This document shows positions 12,301 to 23,984 of a DNA stretch of 64,000 nucleotides, in pieces. Made by a program: the position numbers and the translations under genes. The stretch's first letter is position 1; the number at the start of each line of letters is the position of its first letter. Origin of the DNA: Archilochus colubris (taxonomy: Eukaryota > Chordata > Aves > Apodiformes > Trochilidae); assembly GCA_023079485.1 (NCBI GenBank), contig CM041083.1, forward strand, positions 107,324,054-107,388,053, read 5' to 3'. A model generated the notes under the pieces. That model had not been told where the DNA came from and did no database searches. It saw only the letters and a program-made list of their open reading frames with translations.

Positions 12301-14203
12301 CTCCTCTCTGTGGGGTCAGAGTATGACCCTTGGGGATGGACTTAAACCTCAGGCAAGCCTGCTGTCTCTTTACACACATAGATACCCTGAGAACAGAAGG
12401 CTGGAAGTGGGAAGTAGTTCCAAGCATAATTGTTCCCTGGCTGTGCTCTCCTGCTGCCCTGTAGGCACTCGCCCCTGATTGGGGCAGCAGCTGGTCTTCA
12501 TCCAGCCACCTCCAGGCTGACTCAGTAAAACTACTTTTATATTTCAGTAATGAGCCTTCCTGGCTGAGGCCCAAGATATGGTCTCTTTTAACCTCTCCCT
12601 GTTGGATTTTCTGTTATTCTTTACAAGTGATGCTTGAGAGCTTAGCAGAAAGCAAACACCCTGCAGATAAACTCTCACATCTAGGCACCATGTAACACAA
12701 GAACATGGGGAGTACAACATCTATTCACGATTGCATCCTAAAGAGACAGAGAAATCCAGCTGACCTTACTGGATTTGCAGACGTGTGATAACCTCACATG
12801 TCAGATGTTTCGTTCTCATATAAAGTTGCAAAACACGAGCTCACCCACACTCGGGCTTTGTTAGGGTTCTGCCTTGCTTGCACAAAGCAAAGCATACTGC
12901 AGCTCTTCTGCCACCCATGTGTTTACCATCTTGCTGTTGAGCTCTAATGAGAGCAGTGTCTAGTGAAGAGGATGGCAGCTCTGCCTCCAGACCTCTGCAG
13001 CAGTTGCAGCAGCAGTGAGAGAATTTCAGGAGCAGTTCATTATAAATGAAAGCCCCGTTGCTCAGTCACAGAGCAGCGTTTGAAATCTTGAACCCTCACT
13101 CATCTGTGATAAACAATCATTACTCTCCTCTGACTTGTCAGTCTGTGCATTCATTTACACAGCACAGAGGGCACCAAATGGACCTGGAAAGTCTCCATGT
13201 CTATTTTACAATGGAGGAGTGCATACAAGAGTCCAAAGTGCAGGGCAAAGGGGAACAAGCTTAGACACTCTTGGTTTCATTTATGGAGGCAATACTGCTT
13301 ACTTTGCAAATAATTTATCTTGTGTGTATGCCTGAAAATTAGTTCTAAAATACAAGTTATGATATTTGAAAGTTGACTGCTCCAGGCAGCTCTTTCATGC
13401 TTGGATATATGCCCTTGGATGGGACCCTCTGCTCAGACTACTCAGGGTTTATTGAATGCATAAACCTGGGGGAGGCTGGATCTATTTAAAATGGATGCTT
13501 TCATTTCAGTTCTCTTGAAAATAAGGTATGTGGGTGAGAAAAAATTTAGAGGAAATGGCTGGATGTGCATTGGAGGTACTTAAGGGGAAATATATATACA
13601 TATATATATGTTGTAATAAGTTGAACTGTTTAAGGTATGTATAGAAATTTTAAGGAAGGTTTTAAAAAACTTCACAGCCCCACTCAGACCATTGGACTTG
13701 TGTTCCTGTTAGTCCTGTGGACATTTTGGGAGCCTTCTTATAGTCTTCTTGTATTTTCTTTTGTTTGTATGACTAGATCAGTGTGTGTGCTTTATCAGAA
13801 AGAGATAATACTATTCAGTGTAGCAATAGCTTTTTCAGAGATGTCATACATATCTCACTTTCCACTGAGGCTCACCCCAGACCTGTAGGCAAATACTATA
13901 TGAGTCACTCTTGTGTTTTGACAGCAGAAATAACTACAGTGCACCTGTACATATACATAGTTTTCTGAGTGAGAACTTGTTACTTGTCTTTTAGAAGGAT
14001 GAACTAGGCAAGTGACTTTCTTATAGACATAGTTATAAACCTCAGAGTTCCAGCTATGAATTCTGTGCAGGATATTCACAAAAAGTACCACAAAGCACAG
14101 GTTTTCTACTCCACTCTCTTCCCCCCAGGACAGAGACTGTAGTGGCATTAATGAAGGAATAAAGGGGAAATACAGCCCCCCCCTGCTATATTTCAGTCAG
14201 GTC

Positions 14204-14237
14204 ATGCACACTGCACACTATGCACTGCACACTGCAC
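14204..14237 (+). repeat. TGCACAC imperfect tandem repeat
   Basis: Several copies of TGCACAC/TGCACT in tandem with one TA interruption, directly followed by an AT-rich TATATATG run. Confidence 0.75.
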
Positions 14238-15300
14238 TTCTATATATGTATAGAAATCATTTACTTAAAAATAAGAAGGGAAAATAAAATCACACAAATA
14301 AGCACATTTTACTCTGTATCTTACAAATACTGTGAAGAGGGTTCTAGAGCAGATTTTTATTTTTCCTAGCTTGTTCAGAGTTATATCTTATGAAGAATGT
14401 GCTTTGGAACTTTCAAGTAGTAATAGCTCAAGGATTTTACTAAAGAACTACAGATCACATAATAAACTTTCTATAAAATATTTAAACAGTCAGTCAAACT
14501 GTAGAACAAGAATGTTGTTCTCCATTAAGTACCACAAATCAAATTCTGTTCCCAGTTTAGTCAAAGGCAAAATTTCACTGGGATCTGTGTGTCTGACATT
14601 ACAACTTATTCATTGGTTACAACATTCTGTTAAAATATTGCTATTATTCATTCATTTGGGTCATTTATTAAATTAATTTGCAAGGGACTTTCTTTTTCAG
14701 CAGACATGGTTTTTTTACAATGTTGCTTTTCTTGGGTGTATGATCTTATAATTAAAAGTATTTTGTAGTTTGTTTTAGCATGAACTGTGAGAAAATACTC
14801 TCACTGTTCATGTTCTTTATGCCTATAAACTGTACTGCTGTGAGTGGGTCTCAGTAAAAATATCTGCCCGATGGTACAATACGCCCTTGTTTTTAAAAAA
14901 TATCCACATATCAACATTCTGTGGCAAACAACAAACAGCATATTTGTGAGCTGTGCAATATTGCAAAATGTTGTAAGCCAAGAGGAGTTTTCAAGGAAAT
15001 ACTATTACTTCTAAGAAGAAGGATGTGAGTGAATATGAACTATATTGATTACAAAAGAAACATTAACTTTCATCCGATAAGATGATATTTAGAACGAATA
15101 CAGGGCTAGGGGCTATGTTTACTCTCTGAAATAAGGGATATTTTTCATATATTTCAGTATATCTTCCTCTGCTAAATAAATTCTTCACATAACCTTCCAC
15201 TGAACCTACAGTAAATCAATCCTTTAGTAAATGCATTTCTTTTAAATCATTACTATCTTTTCTTTATTCACTGCTATTCCCTCTTCCCCAGGCAGGAAAC

Positions 15301-15357
15301 CAAGCCAAACCAAACCAAACCAAACCAAACCAAACCAAACCAAACCAAACCAAACCA
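15301..15357 (+). repeat. (AACCA)n microsatellite
   Basis: Roughly eleven copies of a pentamer (CAAAC register) with almost no interruption. It lies about 70-100 bp beyond the predicted CLDN8 poly(A) site. Confidence 0.95.
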
Positions 15358-15427
15358 ATCAGCTGCTGAACTCCTGTCTTCTTCGCATTAGGCAAGAATT
15401 TCAGTAGCATGGTGAAACATTAAGCCC

Positions 15428-15433
15428 TTTATT
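15428..15433 (-). terminator. CLDN8 poly(A) signal candidate
   Basis: TTTATT on the plus strand is AATAAA on the minus strand. It lies about 296 nt beyond the CLDN8 stop codon and is the first canonical signal reached, implying a 3' UTR of roughly 310-330 nt. Confidence 0.6.
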
Positions 15434-15728
15434 ACTGTTTGACACATAAAATGCAACACAAAGCGAAGCCACACAACCCAAAAGCTATTCCATGTTACTA
15501 TTAAAATAATATTAAACATTAACATTTCCATGCATTAAAGCTGTCTGTGCTGCAGCATCAGCTACAGCAGAGCCCACCAGAGGTAACAGCAGCTCCGAAA
15601 GGCAGCCCCAGCAGCAGCAGCAGTTACAGAGCAGAAGGCAAAAGCAGCTTTCTCTCTGCCCTTTTGTACACAAGCTGAAGTCCATCCAGACAGATTGCTT
15701 CAAAAAAATAGGAAAAGGCAGAAGGGAT

Positions 15729-16403
15729 CTAGACGTACTGACTTTTGGAGTACGAGCTTTCAGCCTTCCTGTTCAAATGCTGGCTGTGAGTGGAGTAGAG
15801 GGATTGTGTGGAGTATTCGTAGCTTCTGGTTTCCTCAGGGCAGCGGCAAAAGCAGCAGAACATGGCTCCAGCAGCAGTGAGGCAGAAGGCAGCTACCCAG
15901 CCCAGGTAGAGGGCCTCCCCGAGCTCCCTTTTCTGTGCTACATTGACCATGGGGTTGTAGAAGTCACTGATGATGGTGTTGGCAACCCAGCAGACCGGAA
16001 TCAGCGCGACGACCCCTGAGAGGATGAAGAGAACCCCAGCTGCCAGACTGACATAGCCCTTGGCATGCCAGCTGCTGTGCCTGCACCACGTACACTTCAT
16101 CCCAATAATGGCCACCAGGAAAGCGACGAGTGAGAGCACTGACCCGGCACACATCAGACCTCTGGATGCTTGCAGGTCTGAGGAGAGGGCCAGCACAGAG
16201 TCGTAGACCTTGCACTGCATCCTGATGTTGGCTTGCCTGATGCAGTGCATCCACAGGCCTTCCCAAATGGTCTCAAAGACGATGATGTTACTCTCAATGA
16301 AGGCAGACACCCTCCACTGAGGCATGCCCGTGACAGCAAATGTCCCAATCATGCCAATGCCACCAATTAACAGCCCAGTAATCTGCAAAGCACCACCAAC
16401 CAT
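15729..16403 (-). CDS. CLDN8: Claudin-8, single-exon tight-junction protein
   Basis: Claudin-8 is a tight-junction tetraspan. In mammals it tightens the paracellular path to cations and supports chloride permeability in distal nephron and colon. The frame gives 224 residues, close to the mammalian 225, with no intron. Trp30, GLW 49-51, Cys54 and Cys64 complete the claudin signature. Spans lie near 8-27, 82-101, 117-137 and 164-186. Claudin-8-type motifs include [11 protein letters not shown] in loop one, [23 protein letters not shown] in part around loop two, and a Tyr/Ser-rich tail ending SKSQYV (PDZ ligand). Cysteines at 183-188 (CCFCRC) after span four are likely palmitoylation sites. The frame stays open upstream to 16541, but that extension begins with GTG and contains no ATG. 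The first ATG is 16401-16403, with A at -3 and G at +4, and matches the family N-terminus. It lies about 12 kb upstream of CLDN17 in the same orientation. Confidence 0.97.
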   Translation of the reverse strand: MVGGALQITGLLIGGIGMIGTFAVTGMPQWRVSAFIESNIIVFETIWEGLWMHCIRQANIRMQCKVYDSVLALSSDLQASRGLMCAGSVLSLVAFLVAIIGMKCTWCRHSSWHAKGYVSLAAGVLFILSGVVALIPVCWVANTIISDFYNPMVNVAQKRELGEALYLGWVAAFCLTAAGAMFCCFCRCPEETRSYEYSTQSLYSTHSQHLNRKAESSYSKSQYV

Positions 16404-16602
16404 GTTGTCTTTACAAGGTGAGCACACCTCAGCAGGTTCCCTGAGCCAGGCGTACAACACTGGCAAAAAAAAAAAACAACAAGCAACTTTTTCTGAAAGT
16501 CGTTGTCCCCTGTGCAAAAAAGCTTCAGAGTCAGTCAGCACAACTTTAAATCAGCTTAAATCTGGCAAACACTACCTGGGACTTGGCTGCGCCTTCATCG
16601 CC

Positions 16603-16631
16603 TTTATAATTCCCCTGCCACTACTGACTCA
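16603..16631 (-). promoter_or_regulatory. CLDN8 core promoter: TATA box plus AP-1 site
   Basis: Read on the minus strand, 16608-16603 is TATAAA within GAATTATAAAGGCG. A consensus AP-1 site, TGACTCA, lies at 16625-16631, about 17 bp further upstream. The TATA box is about 200 bp before the CLDN8 ATG, which predicts a start site near 16570-16580 and an unspliced 5' UTR of about 170 nt. Placement is by motif only; no transcript evidence is available. Confidence 0.6.
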
Positions 16632-18015
16632 AAGAGGCAAACTGAGCAATCAAGTGGAACAACTTTCCAGAGCAAGAGAAAGGACAGGGGGTGTGTAAAC
16701 CAGCAAGAGCCACTTAGCATAAATGTACCTTCTGAGGAAAATGCTTTTCACTGAAGTAGGTTATTAAGCAAAATAATAAAAAAGACAGCCCTGCCCTTAA
16801 CTCCAGCTATTGTCTACAGATTTGCCTGCACTAAGGAAATGGACTGGTCTCAGTAGGGAGAGTTAGGTGTGCACTGGTGCAGTTACTGAAGCTGTTGCAT
16901 GGAACAAGCAAGAATATTCTGCCTCGGCTTGGCTCCATGGCAAAGTGCCAGTAGGAAAGCAGAGCCCTGCTCTCTGCCACAGGGCCTCTGCTCCTGAAAG
17001 TACTTTTGTTCTGAAGCTTGAAGGAGAGTGCTGCAGTGACAGGATCAATGAACAAAGCAAATCAAAAGAATAAAGATAAAGCAGCTCTGAACCTGTCACA
17101 GGTCTGCAGAGGATAATCAAAGCTGCAAAAGACCATTTAAGAGGGAGAAAGGAGCAATGAGAGTCCTCCATCCTGCTAATACCTGTAAACTTATATAGAT
17201 GTATATATTTCTGTTGTCCTACCAAGTTTTATGGGAATAGTCAAGGTCCTGGATATCCACATGCTTAAATGATTGCACAATCAGGTCTACAGAATGGTGA
17301 TTTAATATATGTAGCAAATTGCTTTCCTGCACAAAAGTGAACCCATCAATTACCCTATGATGGAACCTAGCACAATGGAAAGCATTGGCTCTCCAAGTAA
17401 AGACCTATCCATGTATAAATAAATCTTGTATAAAAACATAATTGAAAAAACCCAACCCCATAATAATTATGGAGAGCAAGTAAACTGTTCAATCAAGGGT
17501 TCTTGTTTGATGTGACCAGCAGACAATCCTGGAAAATGCCAATTGAAGAAACTGGGGAAAGTCAGATCAACTGAAACAACAGACATAAATCTTGAAAAAG
17601 ACAAACAAGCATTAATGTGGATTCCTCTGACGTATTTATATAGCTAAGAAAGTATTAATGAAATATTCAGCCTGATTTCTGTGTATGTCTTAACATGAAA
17701 AATAAAAAAATAGAAAAAATCTAGGATTTTTTGTTATAAAGTAGTACTCCATATGTTAAATTAAAAATTAATCTGTTACACTGTAGAAGACCTATTTAGT
17801 ATTTAATAACCTAGATAGTGAAATACCAGTCTCCTGTTATTCATTTAAACTTTCTTGCCTCTACTTCTTTTCTTGCCATCCATATATCTTCAAAAACAGA
17901 AAGTGAATGTGAGAACATTAGGGCACTGCAGTGTGAAATATGCCAGCTTGTTGGCATATCAAAGATGGAGAAAGGATAAAACTGCCACTTACATGCAATA
18001 TTTTATGCCCCATAA

Positions 18016-18036
18016 GTGTGTTTGTGTGTGTGTGTG
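18016..18036 (+). repeat. (TG)n microsatellite
   Basis: A short TG dinucleotide run with one TTT interruption. Confidence 0.9.
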
Positions 18037-19120
18037 CAAAACTATGGTTAGGAGGCAAGAGAAAGTAAGAAGCTCTCTACAAAGCTTTTCTTATTCAACT
18101 TGGCTTTCATACCCACCTGCTTCTCCAGTCTCTTCAGCAGGCTGCTGTTTCTGAAGACATGCTAGAATGATGAAGTCAGATAACCTCTCCTTCTGTCTCT
18201 AGTTCCCCTGAGCCCTGATTTGTGGACAAGGAACTTTCCATTACGTCCTTTTGGTTTTGTTTATGTCTCTGAAATCAAACCTGCTGTCTGCATGACTTTC
18301 CTAATCCAAAGGCACTGAGAGTCTAGCCCTGAAAAGTGCAGTTAGTGTGACAGCAGCTCCAAAAGCATTTTAAGGGATGAGAAGCCAAGCAGGAATCTGT
18401 GTTTTGTGGTTTACCACAACTGCTGTGATGCTCAGCAGTATCTGATCCCACAGCAACTACACTGCCTGCTCTGTGTTTCTCCTGTTGTACATTTGTATTT
18501 GCAGCTTTGGGTCTTGCTTCTCATCAGTCGGTCTCCCTTGGCAGTCCGAGCCTTTTTTACTGTGTCTGTGAGCAAGGCAAGGGAGGAGCCCTGTGGACTC
18601 CTGAGGTAGGGACCATGACTACCTAGTGAGCTTAAGGCCCATGCCAGCCTTCCTTGCCCTTGAGCTGGATGCTCTGCAGCCCCTGCCCTGCCTCCTGGCT
18701 CTGCTCCCTGACCCTGAGGTTTGCAGGGGGGTGGGCAGCATCCCCCTCCCAAAGATGAGGTATGCCAGGGGTGCAAATGTGCTGGGGGGGTAATAGCTCT
18801 CCTCCTGCTGCAGACCCCTAATGTCCTGTGCAGGGTGTCCTGGTCTGGACAGCAATACAGAGTGACTTGATTCTTTTGGGCAGAAGGTTAAGAATTCACA
18901 CTGTATTAATTTTGAGAGACCGCACCAATTTGTACTGTATTGACGTAGGAACCACACAGATTGCTCTAGCATGAGACAGTCTGGATCTGCATAAATGAAA
19001 TTAAAATGTGTTGGTTTGTGTGTTGCAAACTAGTCCTTTCCCACACACCTGTAAGTGGCATGGATATGGGTATAGGACTTTGGGAAAACTGAGCAGGGAA
19101 AATTTCTTGGATGCCCAGAT

Positions 19121-19180
19121 TCATAGACTCATGGAATAATTCAAGTTAGCAGGAGTCTCTGGATGTTGTCTAGTCTTGAA
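19121..19180 (-). mobile_element. CR1 LINE 3'-end remnant
   Basis: The degraded motif TTCATAGACTCATGGAATAATTCAAG, in shortened form, followed by a 'tctctggatgttgtctagt' stretch resembles the reverse complement of a CR1 3' end. It is too short and decayed for a subfamily call. Confidence 0.5.
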
Positions 19181-22100
19181 CCCTAGCTTGAGCTGTGTCC
19201 TTCAAAACCACAAGGCTAAGAACCCAATCAAGATCCATTTCAGTCATCCAGAATGTCCCAAGGAGTTCTTGGGGAAAGAGAGTGGTTAAATTCTGTTCCC
19301 CCAAGAGAGAGACAAGGAGAATTTTGAGGAAAGGCTATAAATGCACATCATTTCCTCTTCAAAAAGGGATCTGGCAATTTAGGCATATAAAAATATAATT
19401 ATCATTTCATGTTTTTACAGCCTCATGGTTGCCACTCAAACAGCAAAGAAAAAAGTACCAGCCAAAATACCAGAAACAAATAAACAAGCATTTTAATAAT
19501 ATACCAGTAAGTAAACATAAATGTGATGCAAGCAGCAGGACTGATTTTTCTTAGACACTACTGAAGTTCTAATTTACAGGACATGGATAATAATTAGCTA
19601 AGCAAATATAATTTAAGCACATTATCGATTAATTTACAAAACCATTAAAGCTCCCATGTAAATTCATGGGAAGATTGTGCCTGCATCAAGGTTTCAGTAT
19701 TTGCACAGTCTTAGAAAGACAGATTTTAGAGCCTTATCCTGCTTAAAACCATTTTCAGAAGGAAGTATGAGGAAATCCTGTTCATTGCTGTGGATTGCAT
19801 CTGCTTGTTTACAATTAAAGCACAAGAAGGGAGTAAGTCAAGAATCTCATTATTCATTCTTCTATGTCTTCAAACATACCATTTAATTAAGGAAAAATAT
19901 CACAAATACAAGTGACTCACTAATCATATTTCACCGTTGTTCAGAGGATCCTATTATTTTTTTATTAAAAAATATGCACATAAATTATTTAGCCATTTTT
20001 CCTCTGTTTTCCTCTCTTCTCTCCTGTTTTCCCACTGGGTCAAGTTAAAGTCAGTGTCAAGCTTTTCTATATGTACTTTCTTGCTTGGTTCTTCTTCCTT
20101 CTCCTCTCCAGACCAAGTAAGTCAGTTGCAGGCTCCAGCTGCTCTGTATTATTGGTGAATAATGTGGATTTAAAGCAAGTACAGCAGTGCCTGAGCAGAA
20201 AATATATAACTTTTCAGCACTGGACTTGCTCAGTCCGTTATTAGATCCAAACAGGACCCCACAGCCAGGACATTTTACTTCCCTGTGTCTTGGACACTTT
20301 TGTAGCACTTTTCTTCAATTAATCCCTTTGTGTGAGAGCAAAAAGGGATTTCTTAACCTTCTTAGATGGCTTTGCTTCTGAATTGAAGTTTGCAGCTTGG
20401 GGAGGAGGTGAAGTGAGAGATAACCCTGTGATCAGCTCAACTGCTACTTAGCACCATTGCTCACAGCTTCTCTGGGGACCCGCTGCTCCCCAGCAGGCAG
20501 TACAGCCCCTAAATTCCTGTCATGACCCATTTTCAACCACTAACGTTGTTTTGGAATAAAATACACCAGAAAAAAAATGCTTTTAAGCATAATGTTCTTC
20601 ATTTTCCTGAGTATATAGCATTTTTTAGTTCCAGGGTTGTGAAGGGCTAACAGCAATCACTGCAGCTGAGGGAGAGGTGAGGAGAGGGGGAAGAACTGGT
20701 TGCCCAACACCTCCAAAAATCTCACCCTGCACCAGAAGCACATAGAAAGGAATTCTGATTATTGATGCTCTCATGGAAAAACAGAGGAGTGTTGATGTCA
20801 GACAAGTTGTTCAGCATTTTCTTTCTTGGAAGGCTATTATTACTGTGTCAGTGGATATGCACTGCTCTATGGTTCACCCCAGGTATACTGTAAGCTGGCA
20901 CTCACCTTCCTCTAAGATCTTTTACCTAGTAAGGCAGAACATGAAAAGCCAGTTCAACATACTTAATGCAAGCAGAAATAGTCACATATACTCATAATCA
21001 GCTTCAATGAAGAGCTATTTCTTTTCAATTGAGATGATATTTACTTCTGTACCTTCTCTATCTGTCACCACTATTCTCTAGATGAAAGTAACAGAAATGC
21101 AAAAAAATAATAATCCTTGGCTAATAATGTAACAGCATTGCAGAACATCTTTCAGCCTAATATCCCAAGTAACTTCACATATTTTCTTCTCTTACTCCCC
21201 ATGCTTTAAATCCCATATATAAAATCCATGACAATGTGGTAAAGCTCCCCTTGGATTAACATGTGGTGCACAATTTTCAGTTTTCTTGCTTTTAACTTCT
21301 GTTTGTTTTCTGAAGAGCTAATGCAGAAAATTTGCCTATGTTGGAACAGGGATACAAAGTTCAAAAAAAGACCATCAGAGGCAATAACTTCCTGTGCTCT
21401 TTGCCTCTGTATACCATTTAGAGACAGATGAAACCTTAAGAGGTGGATACAAAGAAGTGACTTTATTATGTTGCTGAATCTCCATAAGACTTAATATCAG
21501 GCAAAGCTTGGCAGCTTGGAAAGCTGGCTACATAATGTTCATAAGCAGATGTCAGTAAATCATTCTGCACCAGAACATCCTGAGGAGGCTATAGGACATT
21601 TCTGGCCACAGACTAACATTTGGTGTGCAAGTTGTCCCTGAGGGCTAGAAATGTCCTGTTAGGAAGCTGACTTCTGACTTCAGATCCCTATCTTACACTC
21701 ACCAAAACCCATTGCCCCACTGCTGTGAAATGAGTAGGAACATGAAGTATTCTGTATAAAGTAATTTTTTCGTCCTGAAGAAAGAGACATGATTGCTGAT
21801 ATGAAGGTTTAAGATGAATGCATTTCTTCATTGTTTTAGAAGAATTCCATGATTGATGTGTTTGAAAGAAAATTTAAATCCTAGTTTATCCCATTCAGGT
21901 GGTTGCCTCGGTAGCATTCTCTAACATCTCCTGTAATTAGCCTACAATTTACAAATGCCAGATCTTCTTTAAAATATTGCCTGAGCTGGTTTGATTAGAA
22001 CTTTTACATCTCCAGATAAAACCTATCATTTGTGGCATTTCTGCTCCAAACTGGTTGAAGCATCACTATACTAATTGGGTTTTTTCTAAAAGTTTTTCAG

Positions 22101-23039
22101 CCTCTTATTTTTAGCATTCCTAACATTCTTTCAGGATGGGGCTGCCCATTCTGAACAATAAGACTTTAACAAGTGTGATATGATTATTCATTAAAGATAA
22201 AACTGGCCAGTGCTTGTTTTCTGTTGTGCCCCAGATGCTTCAGTGATTGTGGCAGGATTTCACAGGTGGAAATGAAAGCAAAACTTCTGTTTTACCTGTT
22301 TGCCTAAGATCTCTATTAAGAGTTTAGCAGAGAAAATGCTCAGAGGAGATAAGGATCGTTTTAAATTCAATTAATAATATTTAATCTTTTCGTTTAATAA
22401 GATGATTGTGGTTATAATGTATATATGATAGAAACACTGGCATTTTTGAGGCAAAACAGTAAACTTGCAATTTGTAGTAACCTAAGGGGAAGGAAGCAAA
22501 AGGGGACTCAGACAAGCAAACTCACAAATTAAAAATAGATGCTGTGTGAGGTTAGAACAAGACTGAAGGGGAATTGTTGTTGCTTTAGCACAGCAGTTAA
22601 TCTGCAACCCACAAAATGGGCACGTCTACTTTAGAGCTAATACTGTGATGTCAAGACCTTACACTAGTACAAACAGCATGTATTTCTCACTTCTCATTTT
22701 CTGTCCTCTTGATAGCCTTCCCCACTCTTTTTCTTGATTTTCCTTTTTTTTTTTTATTCTTGATAGAATAAACCCAGGCTAGTATCCCAGCAGTTTTCTA
22801 ACATGCTTTTGCCTTTGTAATACCTTACCTGGCTTTATCACTAATGGATTTTTGTGGATGAGCAAAATAGCATCTTTGAAACATCATCTTAGCTTGACAT
22901 GATTTCTGGGGAAAAGAACAGACAAATCAGTATTACAATAAATATCCTCATGGAGGCAAGTAAGGTCTAGTTTTTGTTTTTGCATGGCAGTCACTGTAAC
23001 GTGATACACATTTTGTGCCAGAAGCCAGCAGCTGGATGG

Positions 23040-23081
23040 TTTTCAGAGGTTTTCAGAGTGTTTTCAGAGGTTTTCAGAGTG
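23040..23081 (+). repeat. 21-bp unit, two exact tandem copies
   Basis: The units at 23040-23060 and 23061-23081 are identical, and each is itself two near-copies of TTTTCAGAG, giving four nested copies of the nonamer. Confidence 0.9.
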
Positions 23082-23590
23082 TTCCCACAAATCTTTCCAA
23101 GCACAGCCCAGCACTCCTGGCATCGCTGCTCCTCTCAGCAGCTCTGCTCAAGCTCTCTTTAGCCTCAGATGCAGCAGCAGCATCAACTTGTATCCAAACC
23201 TTCTCTCTTCTTATGTGTTAAGTCCACCCAGATACCAGGCAGTCCCTTACTGTTAATGAGTCCTTCCCTAATCAGTCTCCACAGTGTGGTTTTGACAGTA
23301 GGAGAGATGACATAAATGTGCAAGATGTTGTACAAAGAAAGGCCCCTTGAGCCTGCAGTAACATTGAAGAGCACAAAGGCCACTGCTGTGAAGTATGTGC
23401 TAGTCACAATTTCTCACTAGCCACATCTTATAAATCACCCAGAACTTTTGGATGAAGTAGGCAAAAGAGACAACTGTTGTTTGCAAATGTTTTTCACTTG
23501 CTGTCTGCCATGGCCAGGGTCCTGCATTCAAGAGGAAGGAGGAAAGGAGCTGCTCTTGCCACACTTGGGAAATTATCACCTGCAGAAATT

Positions 23591-23618
23591 AAAAGACAGC
23601 AAACATTTGCTGTCTTTT
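23591..23618. repeat. Perfect 13-bp inverted repeat
   Basis: AAAAGACAGCAAA at 23591-23603 and its exact reverse complement at 23606-23618 are separated by only CA, forming a near-continuous palindrome. Confidence 0.9.
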
Positions 23619-23984
23619 ACATGGACACAGCACAGTCAAGAAATAGGCCAGCTCACGTATCCAGGCTTAGGTACTTTTATGAGAGCACAACTGGTGTTTT
23701 TCTGACCGCTTGCCTAGGGAAACAAACTGAGACACACACACTCTAAACACCCTCTGTGTCTCAGTACAACCTCTCCAAAGGCACTTTCCAGACTTCTAAG
23801 GGAATAAAGCTTTCTCCTTGTAAGCATCATAACTGTCAGTGCCACTCTAGAAAAAGGAATCTAAAGTGGGTATATATAACAAGGAAACTTTTAAAAACTG
23901 AAGGAAAGCTGAAATTATCATATAAGGGGGGATTTTGGTGTTCTCTCTTTTACCCACTCTTTCCCAATCTAATTTGGAATAATC

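Larger units (their letters stand above)
3975..15295. other. CLDN17-CLDN8 intergenic region
   Basis: About 11 kb of AT-rich sequence without a convincing gene, apart from short simple repeats: A20 at 4933-4952, a TTTTA-rich run near 4298-4325, GTAAGT-like repeats at 8772-8793, an AT run near 13586-13610, and TGCACAC copies at 14204-14237. Any CLDN17 distal control element would be expected here. Open frames of up to 147 codons (for example 12131-12574 on the minus strand) resemble nothing I know. Confidence 0.6.
16640..23980. other. Non-coding region upstream of CLDN8
   Basis: No gene seen. Besides the CLDN8 upstream sequence it holds a TG run at 18016-18036, one short CR1 remnant near 19.1 kb, a 21-bp tandem repeat at 23040 and a palindrome at 23591. 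A GC-richer patch at about 18620-18830 is CpG-poor and carries no recognisable exon. Confidence 0.55.

Noticed and set aside
12131..12574. 147-codon minus frame in the claudin intergenic region
   Set aside because: No recognisable family, and one frame of this length is plausible by chance in 64 kb of six-frame search.
15729..16541. A 270-codon version of CLDN8 with 46 extra N-terminal residues
   Set aside because: The upstream extension begins with GTG and contains no ATG. The family N-terminus and a strong Kozak ATG are at 16403.
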